This document shows, one piece after another, positions 45,495-55,573 of a DNA stretch of 64,000 nucleotides. The notes under the pieces were generated by a model that worked only from the letters and a program-made list of their open reading frames with translations, ran no database searches and was not told where the DNA came from. A program made the position numbers and the translations under genes. Location of the stretch: contig NZ_CM001439.1 in the NCBI RefSeq assembly GCF_000244955.1, positions 5,203,234 through 5,267,233 on the forward strand, written 5' to 3'. Origin of the DNA: Saccharomonospora marina XMU15 (GTDB lineage: Bacteria > Actinomycetota > Actinomycetes > Mycobacteriales > Pseudonocardiaceae). Numbering within the stretch: the stretch's first letter is position 1; every line of letters starts with the position of its first letter.

Positions 45495-46466
45495 ATGCGC
45501 TCGGAACGACTGGTGGCGCTGCTGTTCACGTTGCAGCGCAGGCGCAGCGCGACGATCGCCCAACTCGCGGACGAACTCGGCGTCTCGGAGCGCACCATGC
45601 ACCGTGACATCGCCGCGTTGCAGGCGGCCGGTGTACCGGTCTGGACCGAGCCGGGCAGGCACGGCGGGGTCCGGCTCGTCGAGGGCTGGCGCAGCAGACT
45701 CGATGGACTCACCTCCCGCGAGGCCGTCGCCATCTTCGCCATGGGGGTACCGAGGGCGCTGGCCGCGCTCGGCCTCGGCACGGCCGTGTCGTCGGCACAC
45801 GCGAAGCTGTCGGCGACGCTGCCCGCATCACTGCGCGAACAGGCCCAGCACCTGGCGCAGCGGTTCCATCTCGACGCGCCCGGCTGGTTCCGGCGGGAGG
45901 ACGACGCCGAGCACCTGGCCGCTGTCGCTCGCGCCGTGTGGGCGCAGACCAGGACCCTGGTCGCCTACCGCACGGGGGAGCGCACCGTCGAACGCGTGCT
46001 CGACCCGCTCGGGCTCGTGCTGAAGGCGGGTGTGTGGTACCTGGTGGCGCGCGCGGACGGTGAATCGGTACGGACCTACCGCGTCGCGCGGATCATCGCG
46101 ACACAGCCGCTTGCGGAACGGTTCCAGCGGCCGACGGACTTCGACCTCGCGAGTTGGTGGGAGCGCTCCTCGGCCACGTTCGAGCGGTCGCTGCAGCGGG
46201 CACGGGTAAGCGTGCGGTTGAGTCCGGCCGGGGTGCGGGCGCTGCCCAACGTGCTCGACGCGGACGTCGCCGTGACAGCGCTCGAACAGGCGGGACCACC
46301 CGCCGAGGACGGCTGGACCGACGTCGAACTGCCGCTGGAGGACGACGCGTGGATCGCGGCGGGTCAACTGCTGGCGCTCGGCTGCGAGGTGGAGATCAGT
46401 CACCCCGAGGCCGTACGGGCCGCCTTCGCCGAGCACGGCAAGCGAATGGCGGCCCGCAACAGCTGA
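45495..46466 (+). CDS. WYL-domain transcriptional regulator
   Basis: A 323-residue regulator. The N-terminal HTH_11-type helix-turn-helix is ATIAQLADELGVSERTMHRD, with a wing (PGRHGGVRLVEGW). The central WYL domain starts near LVAYRTGERTVERVLDPLGL and contains GVWYLVARADGESVRTYRVA, in which WYLVAR is the name-giving strand. A C-terminal WCX-type extension follows. Such proteins sense nucleic acids or metabolites. The ATG at 45495 lies 10 bases after the DedA stop. Target genes unknown. Confidence 0.9.
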   Translation: MRSERLVALLFTLQRRRSATIAQLADELGVSERTMHRDIAALQAAGVPVWTEPGRHGGVRLVEGWRSRLDGLTSREAVAIFAMGVPRALAALGLGTAVSSAHAKLSATLPASLREQAQHLAQRFHLDAPGWFRREDDAEHLAAVARAVWAQTRTLVAYRTGERTVERVLDPLGLVLKAGVWYLVARADGESVRTYRVARIIATQPLAERFQRPTDFDLASWWERSSATFERSLQRARVSVRLSPAGVRALPNVLDADVAVTALEQAGPPAEDGWTDVELPLEDDAWIAAGQLLALGCEVEISHPEAVRAAFAEHGKRMAARNS

Positions 46467-46476
46467 CGCGGGCGCG

Positions 46477-46560
46477 CCCGCGAGTCCCCCGCTCCCGCCC
46501 GCGAGTCCCCCGCTCCTGCCCGCGAGTCCCCCGCTCCTGTCCGCGAGTTCCCCGTTCCCG
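46477..46560. repeat. 21-bp tandem repeat, locus 1
   Basis: Four units with a 21-base period, consensus CCCGCGAGTCCCCCGCTCC plus two variable bases (GAG at 46482, 46503, 46524 and 46545). The last unit changes to GAGTTCCCCGTTCC. It lies between the stops of the convergent WYL and trmO-type genes. The same unit occurs at 48896-48985. Confidence 0.85.
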
Positions 46561-46578
46561 CCGGTTCCGTAATGCGGC

Positions 46579-46986
46579 TCACCAACCGCCAGGCAGGACC
46601 GGCTTCACGTCCAGCACGGGGGTACCGTCGACCGCCTCCATGCCGCGAACCAGGACCCGCGACCCGTCGATCGCGGCCACCGAGACCCGGTGCAACCCGA
46701 TCGGGTTCGGCCGGTCCGGCGAGCGCGTACTGAACACCCCGGTCTCCGGGTTGCGCGGATCGCCTCGTGGGTGCACCACGAGAACGTCACGCCGCGCGCG
46801 ATGCAACCAGGTCAGCACGAACAACTCGGCCCCGATCTCCAGGTCGCGAGCGCCTTCGGCCACGCGTTCCTCGAACACCAGCCACGCGCTCGGAGCCCCC
46901 TCCAACCCCTGCTTGGGCGCGTGCTCGGGATCGAGCAGGCTGGACTCCACGTGCCCGACCGGCACAGCCTGGAAGCTCTCGCTCAT
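46579..46986 (-). CDS. TrmO-family tRNA methyltransferase (TsaA-like)
   Basis: A 135-residue single-domain protein with the SAM-binding beta-barrel of the TrmO/VirR family. The signature GVFSTRSPDRPNPIGLHRVS is complete, as is the start VGHVESSLLD. In E. coli TrmO methylates N6 of t6A37 in tRNA-Thr; this shorter form lacks the C-terminal domain of that protein, as is common for actinobacterial homologues. The ATG at 46986 has GAGGGG upstream. Its substrate should be treated as probable only. Confidence 0.85.
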   Translation of the reverse strand: MSESFQAVPVGHVESSLLDPEHAPKQGLEGAPSAWLVFEERVAEGARDLEIGAELFVLTWLHRARRDVLVVHPRGDPRNPETGVFSTRSPDRPNPIGLHRVSVAAIDGSRVLVRGMEAVDGTPVLDVKPVLPGGW

Positions 46987-47013
46987 GCCCGTCCCCTCAC
47001 TCGCGTTGCGGCC

Positions 47014-47931
47014 CTACCGGTAGCCGGTGGGGTCGGCGGGCTTGCCTGCCCGCTCCACCTCCATCATGTAACGCCACCCGTCGGGTCTGCTCCCATCCAC
47101 GTCGTCGATGTCGTAGAGCTTGGCGAGCGTGCCGCTGTCCAGCGTTCGCCCGGAGAACCGTGACTTCTCCGGGTCGGCGGCGAGCGCCGCCACGCCCCGG
47201 CCGATGAACGTGGGCGACTCGGAGATGCAGAAGTGCGGTTGGTTCGCGATCGCGTCGCGCCAGTTCTGCTCGGTCACCCCGAAGATTTCCAGCATGGCCT
47301 CCGAGCGCAGCCAGCCAGGCGTCAGCGCGATCGCCGTGCATCCGTGTTCGGCCGTCTCGGCGGCCTCCGCGATGGCAAGCTTGTGGGCGGCTGCCTTGGC
47401 GACATAGAACGCCAGCGTGGTGCCCTCGCGATACTCGGCGTTGTACTCGGCGGTGCCGTCGGTCAGCTCGATCACGAGCCCACCCGGCTCGCGCACCACG
47501 AGCGGCAACAGGAAGTGGCTGGTGATGATGTGGGCGTCGATGCCGAGCCGAATCATGCGCAGGCTGTCGGCCAGCGGGTGTTGCCACACCGGCTTGCCCC
47601 ACTCGAGGTAGTTGTCACCACCCCACACACCGTCGACGAGCACGTCGAGCTTGCCCTGCTCGGCCTCCACCCGTCGCGCCAGCCCGCTGACCTGATCAGG
47701 ATCGAGGTGGTCGACCCTGATGGCGACGCCCTTGCCGCCCGCCTGCTCGATGAGCTCCACCGTCTGTTCGATGGTCTCCGGCCTGCCTACTTCGGACCGG
47801 TGTGACCCCGACGTGCGTCCGGTGACGTAAACCGTCGCGCCCGCTCGACCGAGTTCCACCGCGATGGCCCTGCTCGCACCGCGGGTGCCTCCCGCGACCA
47901 GCGCTACCTTGCCTGCCAGTTCCGTACCCAT
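47014..47931 (-). CDS. SDR-family oxidoreductase
   Basis: A 305-residue short-chain dehydrogenase/reductase. The cofactor loop is AGGTRGASRAIAVELG (TGxxxGxG type), followed by VYVTGRTSGSHRSE, with an Arg suggesting NADP preference. The active-site Tyr and Lys are in TLAFYVAKAAAHKLAIA. The C-terminus extends past the standard fold. It lies downstream of the LysR gene on the same strand with a 43-base gap, so LysR may regulate it. Substrate unknown. Confidence 0.88.
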   Translation of the reverse strand: MGTELAGKVALVAGGTRGASRAIAVELGRAGATVYVTGRTSGSHRSEVGRPETIEQTVELIEQAGGKGVAIRVDHLDPDQVSGLARRVEAEQGKLDVLVDGVWGGDNYLEWGKPVWQHPLADSLRMIRLGIDAHIITSHFLLPLVVREPGGLVIELTDGTAEYNAEYREGTTLAFYVAKAAAHKLAIAEAAETAEHGCTAIALTPGWLRSEAMLEIFGVTEQNWRDAIANQPHFCISESPTFIGRGVAALAADPEKSRFSGRTLDSGTLAKLYDIDDVDGSRPDGWRYMMEVERAGKPADPTGYR

Positions 47932-47974
47932 GATTCAACCGTCGCGGAAAACCCTGACAACCGCGGGCAGCGTT

Positions 47975-48883
47975 TCACTGATTCGGGTTGTGGGCGGCCG
48001 AAACGGCCTCGGCACGCAACGCCTGCAGGACGGCGGCGACTGCGGGCCGCGTCACCGCACCCGGCCGCGAAACGGCCTCGACCTGACGAGCGGCCCTGAT
48101 ACCGGCGAGCGGCCTGCGCAGCACCCGCCTGGTGTCCACCGTGTACCGGGGCAGCAACGCGATCCCGTGCCCGGCAGCGACAAGCGCCTCGGTGACGCGG
48201 AAGTCGTTGATGCGGTGCACCACGCTCGGCCGCACCCCGGTGCGCACGGCCAGCGAGTGCAGCACGTCGTCGACCGGGAACCCCACGTCCACGCTGATCC
48301 ACTGCTCACCGGCCAGTTCGGAGGGTTCCACCTGATCACGCTGACCGAGCCGGTGTCGCGGGGGAAGCGCGACGTCGAGCGGCTCCCGAAGCAGGTGCAC
48401 CACCTCGAGTCGCTCGGAGTCGAAAGGCGCGGCGTGCTCGTCGCGATGGGTGACCACGACGTCGAAGTCGGCCACCAACGAGGGCACGTCTGCGGGTGTC
48501 ATGTCGACGTCGCGGACGTCGACCTCAAGACCTTCGTGCTCGGCGAACCTGGTCAGCAGGCCCGGCAGCAACAGCAGCGCGGCAGAGGGAAACACCGCGA
48601 GCCGGACCCTGCCCCTCGGCGCGCTGCGGTAGCTGTCCAGCTCTGCCTCGGCTCGGTCGAGCGCGGCGAGCACCTCGTCGGCCCTGGCCACAAGCGCCCG
48701 CCCGGCGTCGGTGAGTCGCAACCCCCTTCCAGCCGGTTCGGTCAGCGCCAGTCCCACCTCGGCCTGTAGTGCCCGCAACTGCTGCGAAACCGCCGACGGT
48801 GTGCAGTGCAGTGCCGCCGCCGCGGCGGTCACGCTGCCCCGGTCGGCGAACTCCCGCAAGGTTCTGAGCCTGCCGATGTCCAC
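47975..48883 (-). CDS. LysR-family transcriptional regulator
   Basis: A 302-residue LTTR. The N-terminal HTH is LRTLREFADRGSVTAAAAAL then CTPSAVSQQLRALQAEVG. The effector-binding domain follows (RVRLAVFPSAALLLLPGLLT onward). The GTG at 48883 starts VDIGRLRTL as usual for the family; the longer open frame upstream runs through the 21-bp repeats and is rejected. LysR proteins normally control a neighbouring gene; here the SDR gene downstream is the closest candidate. Confidence 0.92.
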   Translation of the reverse strand: MDIGRLRTLREFADRGSVTAAAAALHCTPSAVSQQLRALQAEVGLALTEPAGRGLRLTDAGRALVARADEVLAALDRAEAELDSYRSAPRGRVRLAVFPSAALLLLPGLLTRFAEHEGLEVDVRDVDMTPADVPSLVADFDVVVTHRDEHAAPFDSERLEVVHLLREPLDVALPPRHRLGQRDQVEPSELAGEQWISVDVGFPVDDVLHSLAVRTGVRPSVVHRINDFRVTEALVAAGHGIALLPRYTVDTRRVLRRPLAGIRAARQVEAVSRPGAVTRPAVAAVLQALRAEAVSAAHNPNQ

Positions 48884-48895
48884 TGAACAGTCATA

Positions 48896-48985
48896 CCCGC
48901 GAGTCCCCCGCTCCCGCCCGCGAGTCCCCCGCTCCCGTCCGCGAGTTCGGCACTCCCGTCCGCGAGTTCGGCACTCCCGCACGCG
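48896..48985. repeat. 21-bp tandem repeat, locus 2
   Basis: Four units with 21-base period (GAG at 48901, 48922, 48943 and 48964). The first two equal the locus 1 unit (CGCGAGTCCCCCGCTCCC); the last two carry the variant GTCCGCGAGTTCGGCACTCC. It lies just upstream of the LysR gene, between two minus-strand genes. Confidence 0.85.
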
Positions 48986-49017
48986 TCGAGGCTGCGTCCG
49001 GGCAGCGCTGGCACGAG

Positions 49018-50097
49018 CTAGGTCGCCGGGGCCAACGCCCCAGCCACGAGCAGGAGCAACACCAGCGCCACCACAACCGTGAAGGCGAACACGTAGTGTC
49101 GTGGCTTCACCCGTTCCGGCACGCGACGCAGCGTGAACACCAGCGCCACCATCAGAGCCAACGCGATCGGCAGCAGCGCCCGCCACGCGCGGTCGAAGCT
49201 GTCCAACGGCAGGAACGGCTCCGCGCCGTAGAGCGACAGGATCAGTGCGGGCAATCCGAGCCCCGCCGCGGCAAGCCCGGCGAGCAGGTTGAACCGCTGC
49301 TGCGCCTCGCTTTCCTGCGCCACCGCGAACGTGGACATGCTGCCGAGCAGGGCCTGCAGCCTGGCCGCCTCCTCGATCAGCTCGGCTTCCATCGCCTCGC
49401 AGTGCCGCACGGCGTTTCGATGCGTCCGCGCCCACGGAGCGTCGCCCGCTCCTGGTGCCTGCGCCGAGCGGTTGAGCTGGTAGGTCGGCAGGTCCCACAG
49501 GTAGATGTGCAAGCCTTCCCGCACGGCGTAGCGGGCGTGATCTCTGGCGCGGCCGATCGCCATGGACAGTTCGATGATCGCGGCAAGCAGCGGTCGCAGC
49601 GTTACCGCGCTGCGTTCGGCGAGCAGGTCGGCGATCTGGCGTTCCAACTCGTAGCGCAGTCCGCGCAACTCGGCCACGCTGTTACGGGAAGCCTCCGCGA
49701 AACCCTTCGCGACCGTGACGGCGACGGTCGCGGCGTCTCCGGCGATCTCGTGCGGGGGGTCGGCGAGAGCAGCCAGGAGTTGGCTGTCGTCCGCCGCGAG
49801 CGCTTCGTCCTCCCGGTGCCAGCCGCCCGGCTCCGCCAGCACCGCCTTCGCCCGCAGCGCGATCTCCACCGGGTGCTGCTCAGCAACGCGGACATCCAGC
49901 GTTCCGACGAGCAGCCTTCGTCCGCCGGGATCGCCGATGACGCGCAACAGCGGCACCTGCAGGAAAGCCTCTCCCTCACCCGGTGCGGGCGGGTGTTGCC
50001 AATCGCCGTCCGCGATCGACACCGTCGCTGACACGCCGTGACCTGGTTCTGCGGGTTCACCGGCGAGGACAGGAGTGCTTCCAGCGCGAAGATCCAT
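49018..50097 (-). CDS. CorA-like membrane protein with altered GMN motif
   Basis: A 359-residue protein. Residues 1-110 form a polar N-terminal domain; residues 120-250 are helical (SVAELRGLRYELERQIADLL, ARYAVREGLHIYLWDLPTYQ). The C-terminus has three hydrophobic helices beginning with RFNLLAGLAAAGLGLPALIL followed by SLYGAEPFLP. The arrangement recalls CorA magnesium channels, where the first helix ends in YGMN; here the equivalent reads YGAE, so Mg2+ selectivity is not expected. The relation to CorA is inferred from pattern, not alignment. ATG 50097 and ATG 50127 are both possible starts. Confidence 0.55.
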   Translation of the reverse strand: MDLRAGSTPVLAGEPAEPGHGVSATVSIADGDWQHPPAPGEGEAFLQVPLLRVIGDPGGRRLLVGTLDVRVAEQHPVEIALRAKAVLAEPGGWHREDEALAADDSQLLAALADPPHEIAGDAATVAVTVAKGFAEASRNSVAELRGLRYELERQIADLLAERSAVTLRPLLAAIIELSMAIGRARDHARYAVREGLHIYLWDLPTYQLNRSAQAPGAGDAPWARTHRNAVRHCEAMEAELIEEAARLQALLGSMSTFAVAQESEAQQRFNLLAGLAAAGLGLPALILSLYGAEPFLPLDSFDRAWRALLPIALALMVALVFTLRRVPERVKPRHYVFAFTVVVALVLLLLVAGALAPAT

Positions 50098-50176
50098 GCG
50101 GGCAGCGTATGTGGATCTTGCTCGCATCGGGGCGGGAACGCGCGGATCGACCCCGGCCTGCCGAGGTCGTCTCGCC

Positions 50177-51229
50177 TCACTCGCGCAATCGTGGAAGCAC
50201 CGACTCGCCGTAGGTCCGCAACGCGGCGACGGGGTTGTTGCCCGAAACGTTCATCAGCACGATCGCCGTCGGGCCGAACTGCCGAAGCGCCTTGATCTTT
50301 CGGACGTGGTCCTGCGGGTCGGCGGAGAACAGTCCCATCGTCTTGAAAGTCAGGTCCGACACCGCCTCGCGGCCGTTGGCCTGGATTCGGCCGGGCTCGT
50401 GGATGTCCTCGCTGTAGTTCTCCTTGACCAGGATCGGCTTCCACTCCCTGGCGCTTTCCAGCGCGGCGTCGTCGCTCTCGTCCCAGGCGAACATGCCCTG
50501 CAGCACGATCTCGCCCGGCTCGCGCCCTGCCCGTTCGCTGGAGCGCCGGTAGGAGGAGACCACTTCGGGAACCGAGCGCGGATCGGCCAGTGTCCACACA
50601 CCGTCGGCCAGCCGTCCCGCGATCTCGGCGGCCTGCTCACCGAACGCCGACATGAAGACCGGTGGCGAGCGGTCGGGTACCGCGTAAAGCCGCGCGCCAC
50701 GAGCATGGAACCAGCGCCCGTCGAAGTCGACGGTGCGCCCCTCCAGCAGCCGGGTCACGATGGTCAGCGCCTCCTCGGTCCTGGCCAGTTGCTCCTCCGG
50801 CGACGGCCAGTCGAGCCCGGCGGGCACCTCGTTCATCGCCTCGCCCGAGCCGACCGCCAGAAACGCGCGCCCCGGGTTCATCAGTTCGAGGGTCGCGATC
50901 TGCTGTGCCACCACCACCGGGTTGTAGCGGTGGGTCAGCGCCGTCACGGCGGGGCCGAGTGACACGCTGCTGGTGAGCTGCCCCGCCGCCCCGAGCCACA
51001 CCCAAGGATTGGCGCAGTGAGCGGGCGCCGGGTGGCCCGGCTCCCACCACGGCGCCAGGTGGTCGCTGCAGCACACCACGTCGAAGCCTGCCCGCTCCGC
51101 CTCCACGGCCTGCTCCAGCAGTTCGTCGGGGCCGAAGCGCTCGTGGGCCAACGCGACACCGTAGACGAGTTGATCCGGTTGCCTGCGCCTGGCCCACAAC
51201 ACGTTCCGCACCGATTCCACGACGCTCAT
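50177..51229 (-). CDS. LLM-class F420-dependent oxidoreductase
   Basis: A 350-residue luciferase-like TIM-barrel enzyme of the F420-dependent glucose-6-phosphate dehydrogenase/mer type. Family segments include [54 protein letters not shown] and [20 protein letters not shown]. These bind deazaflavin F420 in actinobacteria. The substrate cannot be read from the sequence. The ATG at 51229 is the natural family start ([12 protein letters not shown] is a short extension). It stands downstream of the antiporter gene on the same strand. Confidence 0.88.
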   Translation of the reverse strand: MSVVESVRNVLWARRRQPDQLVYGVALAHERFGPDELLEQAVEAERAGFDVVCCSDHLAPWWEPGHPAPAHCANPWVWLGAAGQLTSSVSLGPAVTALTHRYNPVVVAQQIATLELMNPGRAFLAVGSGEAMNEVPAGLDWPSPEEQLARTEEALTIVTRLLEGRTVDFDGRWFHARGARLYAVPDRSPPVFMSAFGEQAAEIAGRLADGVWTLADPRSVPEVVSSYRRSSERAGREPGEIVLQGMFAWDESDDAALESAREWKPILVKENYSEDIHEPGRIQANGREAVSDLTFKTMGLFSADPQDHVRKIKALRQFGPTAIVLMNVSGNNPVAALRTYGESVLPRLRE

Positions 51230-51257
51230 GTCCCTGGCCTACCCGGCAGCCGGGGCT

Positions 51258-52529
51258 TCAATCTCGTGCGGAACCGCCCGCTCCGCGACGGCGCGGCAAC
51301 CCGCGAACGGGCACCTCGGGAACGGCTCCGCCGTGCTCGGGTCCGTGCGCCACAACGGACCGGGCATAACGCGCGCTGAGCGGTGCCGCACTGGCTCCGT
51401 GAGCGATGACACTCAGCACCACCGTCACCGCGATCACGGCGACGGCCTCGTCCACGCGTGGACCCAGTTCCTCCAGGGCCAGCAGGGCGAACACCAGCGA
51501 GGCCAGCCCGCGTGGCCCGAACCAGCCGATGAACAGCACCGTTCGCCCACGCAGTCCCGAACCGGCAAGGGAAAGCGAAACCGAAGCCATCCGGACCACG
51601 GTCAGGCTCAACACCGCGTACAGCACGGTGCTGACCTCGAAGCGACCGAGTACCAGCGGTATCGCGACACCGCCGAACGCCAGCCACACCAGCAGCGACG
51701 CCAGGCCGCTGACGTGCTCCAGGAAGCCGAGCTCGGCGGGACCTCGCTTGCCCGCCGCGGCCCCGAAGGCGAGCCCGGCGCAGAAGGCGGCCACGAAACC
51801 GTTTCCGTGCACGGTGAGGGCGGTCGCGTAGGACAGCAGCGCCAGCGCGAGTACCGCGATGCCCGCGAACTCCTCCGCCGCCCAGCCGCGGCTTCGAGCC
51901 CTGTTGAGCAGCCAGCCGCCACCGAACCCGGTGACGACCCCCACGCCCGCACCCACGGCAAGCTCGAGCACGGCCTGCAACGGCCCTGGTGCGGCCAGCC
52001 CTTCGGCCGTCGCCGTTCCCGCGAGAGCGACCATCACCACCGGCGTGATCACGCCGTCATTGAGCCCGCTCTCCACGGTGATGAGTCTGCGGACCCGCGC
52101 GGGCACCCTCCGGTTCGTCACCACGGGAACACCGAGTGCCGCGTCGGTCGGGGCGAGCGCGGCGGCCACCAGCAGCGCCAGCCAGCTGTCGAACTCGGGG
52201 AACAGCCACGCCGCCAACGCCCAGCCGATGAGCACGGTGAGCGGCAGGCTGATACCCAGCAGCCGGAGGTAACCACCGAGGTCGTGGCGCAGGTCGCGCA
52301 GCCGCACCCTGGCCGCGTCGGAGAACAGCACCCACACGAGCGTGACCTCGGCCAACGGCTTCAGCTGCTGCGGTGCCGACGGTGCCTGCGCGAGCCCGAG
52401 CCAGGCCGCGAGCACCCCGACCGCCATGAAAACGATGGGAGCGGTCAGGTCCGCGCGTTCCAACCGTGCCGAGACGATGCCCCAGACGAAGATCGTCCCG
52501 GTGATCAGCACGACAGTCAGCACGTCCAC
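51258..52529 (-). CDS. Monovalent cation:proton antiporter (CPA1 type)
   Basis: About 423 residues with 12-13 predicted transmembrane helices. The typical CPA1 segments are [18 protein letters not shown] with the ion-binding Asp (PTDAA) and [14 protein letters not shown] (the ND pair). [20 protein letters not shown] corresponds to the conserved GPRGL-type helix. It should exchange Na+ or K+ for H+. GTG 52529 has AGAAGG about 8 bases upstream; TTG 52535 is in frame. The C-terminal tail is short, without a regulatory domain. Confidence 0.88.
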   Translation of the reverse strand: MDVLTVVLITGTIFVWGIVSARLERADLTAPIVFMAVGVLAAWLGLAQAPSAPQQLKPLAEVTLVWVLFSDAARVRLRDLRHDLGGYLRLLGISLPLTVLIGWALAAWLFPEFDSWLALLVAAALAPTDAALGVPVVTNRRVPARVRRLITVESGLNDGVITPVVMVALAGTATAEGLAAPGPLQAVLELAVGAGVGVVTGFGGGWLLNRARSRGWAAEEFAGIAVLALALLSYATALTVHGNGFVAAFCAGLAFGAAAGKRGPAELGFLEHVSGLASLLVWLAFGGVAIPLVLGRFEVSTVLYAVLSLTVVRMASVSLSLAGSGLRGRTVLFIGWFGPRGLASLVFALLALEELGPRVDEAVAVIAVTVVLSVIAHGASAAPLSARYARSVVAHGPEHGGAVPEVPVRGLPRRRGAGGSARD

Positions 52530-52648
52530 GGGCAAACCTTCTCACCGAGCACGCCGCACCGCCGGATACGCGACATTGAAGCGAAACTGCACAGTTAATG
52601 CAGAAGAATTCGATAGTCCTTCACAGTCATGGGCGGCAGGCTGGAGAC

Positions 52649-53575
52649 ATGCCAACGCGAGACCGCCTGCTCGCCGTGCTCACCGCCGTGCTGTGGGGCT
52701 GCAACTTCCTCGCCATCCACGCGATGCTCACCCACTTCCCTCCGCTGCTCGCGGGTGCGCTGCGGTTCGTCGTGATCGCGATCCCGACGATGCTGCTCGT
52801 GCCGTGGCCTGGGGTGAAGGTGCGCTGGCTGATCGGTTTCGGGCTCGGGTTCGGCACCCTGCAGTTCGCCTTCCTGTTCGTCGGACTCGACGTCGGAATG
52901 CCCACCGGTCTCGCCTCGCTGGTGTTGCAGGCCTCGGCACCGTTCACGGTGTTGCTCGGCGCGCTGTTCCTGCGCGAGCGGCTGGCAGGAAGGCAACTCG
53001 TCGGCATCGCACTCGCGGTGATCGGCATGGCAGCGATCGCGTGGCAGCGCGCTGAGCACGCCGCACTGCTGCCGGTGGTCCTGACCTTGCTCGGCGCGCT
53101 GAGCTGGGCGGCGGGCAACCTCTGCTCCCGGCAGGCTCGCCCGGACAACCCACTGCACTTCACGCTGTGGATGTCGGTCGTGCCGCCGCTGCCGATGTTC
53201 GGCCTTTCGCTGATCTTCGAGGGCCCCGCACGGCAGTGGACAGCGCTGTCCACCGCGTTCGAGCCATCGGCGCTGCCCGCGCTCGCCGGATTCGGCTACG
53301 TGGTCTTGCTCGGTACCGTGGCGGGCTCGAGCATCTGGACCACGCTGATGCGCCGCAACCCGGCCAGCACCGTGGCGCCGTTCTCGTTGCTCGTTCCCGT
53401 GGTTGGGCTGTCGCTGGCGTTCGTGGTGCTGAACGAGCGCCCGACCGTGGTCGAGATCGGCGCGAGCGTCGTGGTGGTCGCGGGTGTGCTGCTCGGCTCG
53501 CTTCGTCCCTCGGCGACCGCGCAGGCGCGACTCAGCCCTGCCCGTGACTCACCGTCTGCTCCGAACGCGGTGTGA
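52649..53575 (+). CDS. EamA/DMT-family permease
   Basis: A 308-residue transporter with ten transmembrane helices made of two EamA repeats. The first begins [20 protein letters not shown] and ends near [19 protein letters not shown]; the second runs from [20 protein letters not shown] to [16 protein letters not shown]. The protein probably exports amino acids or related metabolites. The ATG at 52649 has CTGGAG upstream. Its C-terminus overlaps the end of the convergent dppF gene by 44 bases. Confidence 0.9.
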   Translation: MPTRDRLLAVLTAVLWGCNFLAIHAMLTHFPPLLAGALRFVVIAIPTMLLVPWPGVKVRWLIGFGLGFGTLQFAFLFVGLDVGMPTGLASLVLQASAPFTVLLGALFLRERLAGRQLVGIALAVIGMAAIAWQRAEHAALLPVVLTLLGALSWAAGNLCSRQARPDNPLHFTLWMSVVPPLPMFGLSLIFEGPARQWTALSTAFEPSALPALAGFGYVVLLGTVAGSSIWTTLMRRNPASTVAPFSLLVPVVGLSLAFVVLNERPTVVEIGASVVVVAGVLLGSLRPSATAQARLSPARDSPSAPNAV

Positions 53576-54578
53576 TCCGCCCCGCGAGGATGTCCTCGGC
53601 GTAGTGGCAGGCCACGCGGTGGCCCTCGGTCAGCTCACGCAACGGTGGCCGTTCGGTGTCGCACCTGGTCTCCTGCCGCCACGGACAGCGGGTGTGGAAT
53701 CGGCAGCCGGTCGGCGGCGCGGCGGGGGAAGGAAGGTCACCGGAGAGCAGCAAATGTTCCCTGCTGTCCTCCACCACCGGGTCGGGAACCGGCACCGCCG
53801 ACAGCAACGCCCTCGTGTAGGGGTGCAGCGGCTGCTCGTACAACTCGTCGGCTCCTGCTTCCTCCACCAGCGAGCCGAGGTACATCACGCCGATGCGGTC
53901 GCTGATGTGCCTGACGACGGCGAGGTCGTGGGCAATCACCAGGTAGGTGAGGCCGAACTCGTCCTGCAACTCCTCAAGCAGGTTCAGCACCTGCGCCTGC
54001 ACCGAGACGTCCAGCGCCGAAACCGGCTCGTCCGCCACGATCAGGTCCGGTTCCAGCGCGAGCGCCCTGGCTATGCCGATGCGCTGCCGTTGCCCACCTG
54101 AGAACTCGTGCGGGTACCGGCGCAGCGCGTTCTCGGGCAGGCCCACCGCCGCGAGCAACTCCTTAAGCCGCGCCCTGGTTCGTTCGCGGTCGGTGTCAAG
54201 CCCGTGTGCCCGCATGCCCTCGACGAGCAGCGACTCCACCGACTGCCTGGGGTCCAAACTGGACAGCGGGTCCTGGAACACCATCTGCATTCGCCTGCGC
54301 ATCCTGCGCAGGCGCTCGCCCTTGAGCGTGGCGAGGTCCACACCGTCGAACACGATACGGCCACCGGTGGGCTCCACGAGGCGAAGCAGCGCCCTGCCGA
54401 GCGTGGACTTGCCGCAGCCGGACTCGCCGACAAGCCCGTAGGTCTCTCCCTTGCGGACGGTAAGGCTCACCCCGTCGACGGCGTACACGTGGCCGACCGT
54501 GCGATCCAGCACAATGCCGCGCTTGATCGGGAAATGCACCTTGACGTCTTCGAGCGTAACCAGCGCGTCGTCGGTCAC
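53532..54578 (-). CDS. dppF: Peptide ABC transporter ATP-binding protein (DppF-like)
   Basis: A 348-residue ATPase. Walker A is [16 protein letters not shown], the signature is [17 protein letters not shown], and Walker B is [17 protein letters not shown]. The N-terminal part resembles DppF/OppF ([20 protein letters not shown]), and the C-terminal oligopeptide-transporter domain has [10 protein letters not shown] with Cys. The GTG at 54578 overlaps the stop of dppD by 4 bases (GTGA). It is the last gene of the dppABCDF operon. Its end overlaps the EamA gene. Confidence 0.95.
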   Translation of the reverse strand: MTDDALVTLEDVKVHFPIKRGIVLDRTVGHVYAVDGVSLTVRKGETYGLVGESGCGKSTLGRALLRLVEPTGGRIVFDGVDLATLKGERLRRMRRRMQMVFQDPLSSLDPRQSVESLLVEGMRAHGLDTDRERTRARLKELLAAVGLPENALRRYPHEFSGGQRQRIGIARALALEPDLIVADEPVSALDVSVQAQVLNLLEELQDEFGLTYLVIAHDLAVVRHISDRIGVMYLGSLVEEAGADELYEQPLHPYTRALLSAVPVPDPVVEDSREHLLLSGDLPSPAAPPTGCRFHTRCPWRQETRCDTERPPLRELTEGHRVACHYAEDILAGRITPRSEQTVSHGQG

Positions 54579-55573
54579 CGGACTCCCTCCGCGACGGCGG
54601 CCTCCACCGGGTTGTGGCACCGCAGCATCCCGCCACGGTCGGCCACCAGTTCCGGTGTCAGCGACCAGCACCGTTCTACGTTGTTGGGGCAGCGCGGGGC
54701 GAACGCACACCCGGCCGTCCACGGGATGTTGTCCGTCACCGACCCCCTGATCGGCACGAGCTTCTCACCACGCGGCGCGTCGAGCCGGGGAATAGATGCC
54801 AGCAGGCCGTGGGTGTAGGGGTGCCTCGGCTGCGAGAACAGCGCGTGCCGCTGCGCCCGCTCCACGATCCGGCCGCCGTACATGACGTTCACCTGATCAC
54901 ACAGCCCGGCGACGACACCGAGATCGTGAGTGATCATGATGAGCGCGGTGTCCGTGCCGGAAACCAACTCGGTGAGCAGGCTGAGGATCTGCGCCTGAAT
55001 GGTCACGTCGAGCGCGGTGGTCGGCTCGTCCGCGATGAGCAGCCTCGGCCTGCACGCCAGCGCGATGGCGATCAGCACGCGCTGCCGCATTCCACCGGAC
55101 AACTGATGCGGGTACTCGTCGACGCGGCGCAGCGGGTCCGGGATGCCGACCCGGTTGAGCAGTTCGACGGCATGGTCCCTGGCTTCCTTGCGCGACACCT
55201 GCCGATGCCGCCGCAGCACCTCCGTGATCTGCACCCCGACGGGCACCACGGGGTTCAGCGAGGACAGCGGATCCTGAAAGACCATGCCGAGATCGCGGCC
55301 TCGCCGCTCGTCCATCTCCCGCTGCGAGAGACCGAGCAACTCCGTGCCGTCGAAGGAGACCGAACCGGACCGCCGAACTCCGCGGTTCGGCAGCAAACCC
55401 ATGATCGCCAGCGAGGTGACGGACTTACCGCACCCGGATTCCCCGACGAGCCCGACCGTTTCGCCGGGCTGCACGTCGAAACTGATCGAGTCGACCGCGA
55501 CGGTGGGGTCCTCGCCCCTGCGTTGAAAGACGACGGACAGGTCGCGGACTTCGAGTAGTGCCACCGCCGTCAC
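54575..55573 (-). CDS. dppD: Peptide ABC transporter ATP-binding protein (DppD-like)
   Basis: A 332-residue ATPase. Walker A is [16 protein letters not shown], the signature [18 protein letters not shown] and Walker [17 protein letters not shown]. The C-terminal OppD/F extension has [16 protein letters not shown]. The GTG at 55573 overlaps the dppC stop by 4 bases. M. tuberculosis DppD is a single fused double ATPase; here the two halves are separate genes, which is the more common arrangement. Confidence 0.95.
   Translation of the reverse strand: MTAVALLEVRDLSVVFQRRGEDPTVAVDSISFDVQPGETVGLVGESGCGKSVTSLAIMGLLPNRGVRRSGSVSFDGTELLGLSQREMDERRGRDLGMVFQDPLSSLNPVVPVGVQITEVLRRHRQVSRKEARDHAVELLNRVGIPDPLRRVDEYPHQLSGGMRQRVLIAIALACRPRLLIADEPTTALDVTIQAQILSLLTELVSGTDTALIMITHDLGVVAGLCDQVNVMYGGRIVERAQRHALFSQPRHPYTHGLLASIPRLDAPRGEKLVPIRGSVTDNIPWTAGCAFAPRCPNNVERCWSLTPELVADRGGMLRCHNPVEAAVAEGVR

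Noticed and set aside
46477-46560. CRISPR-like array
   Set aside because: The units are contiguous with a 21-base period and have no unique spacers; there are no cas genes.
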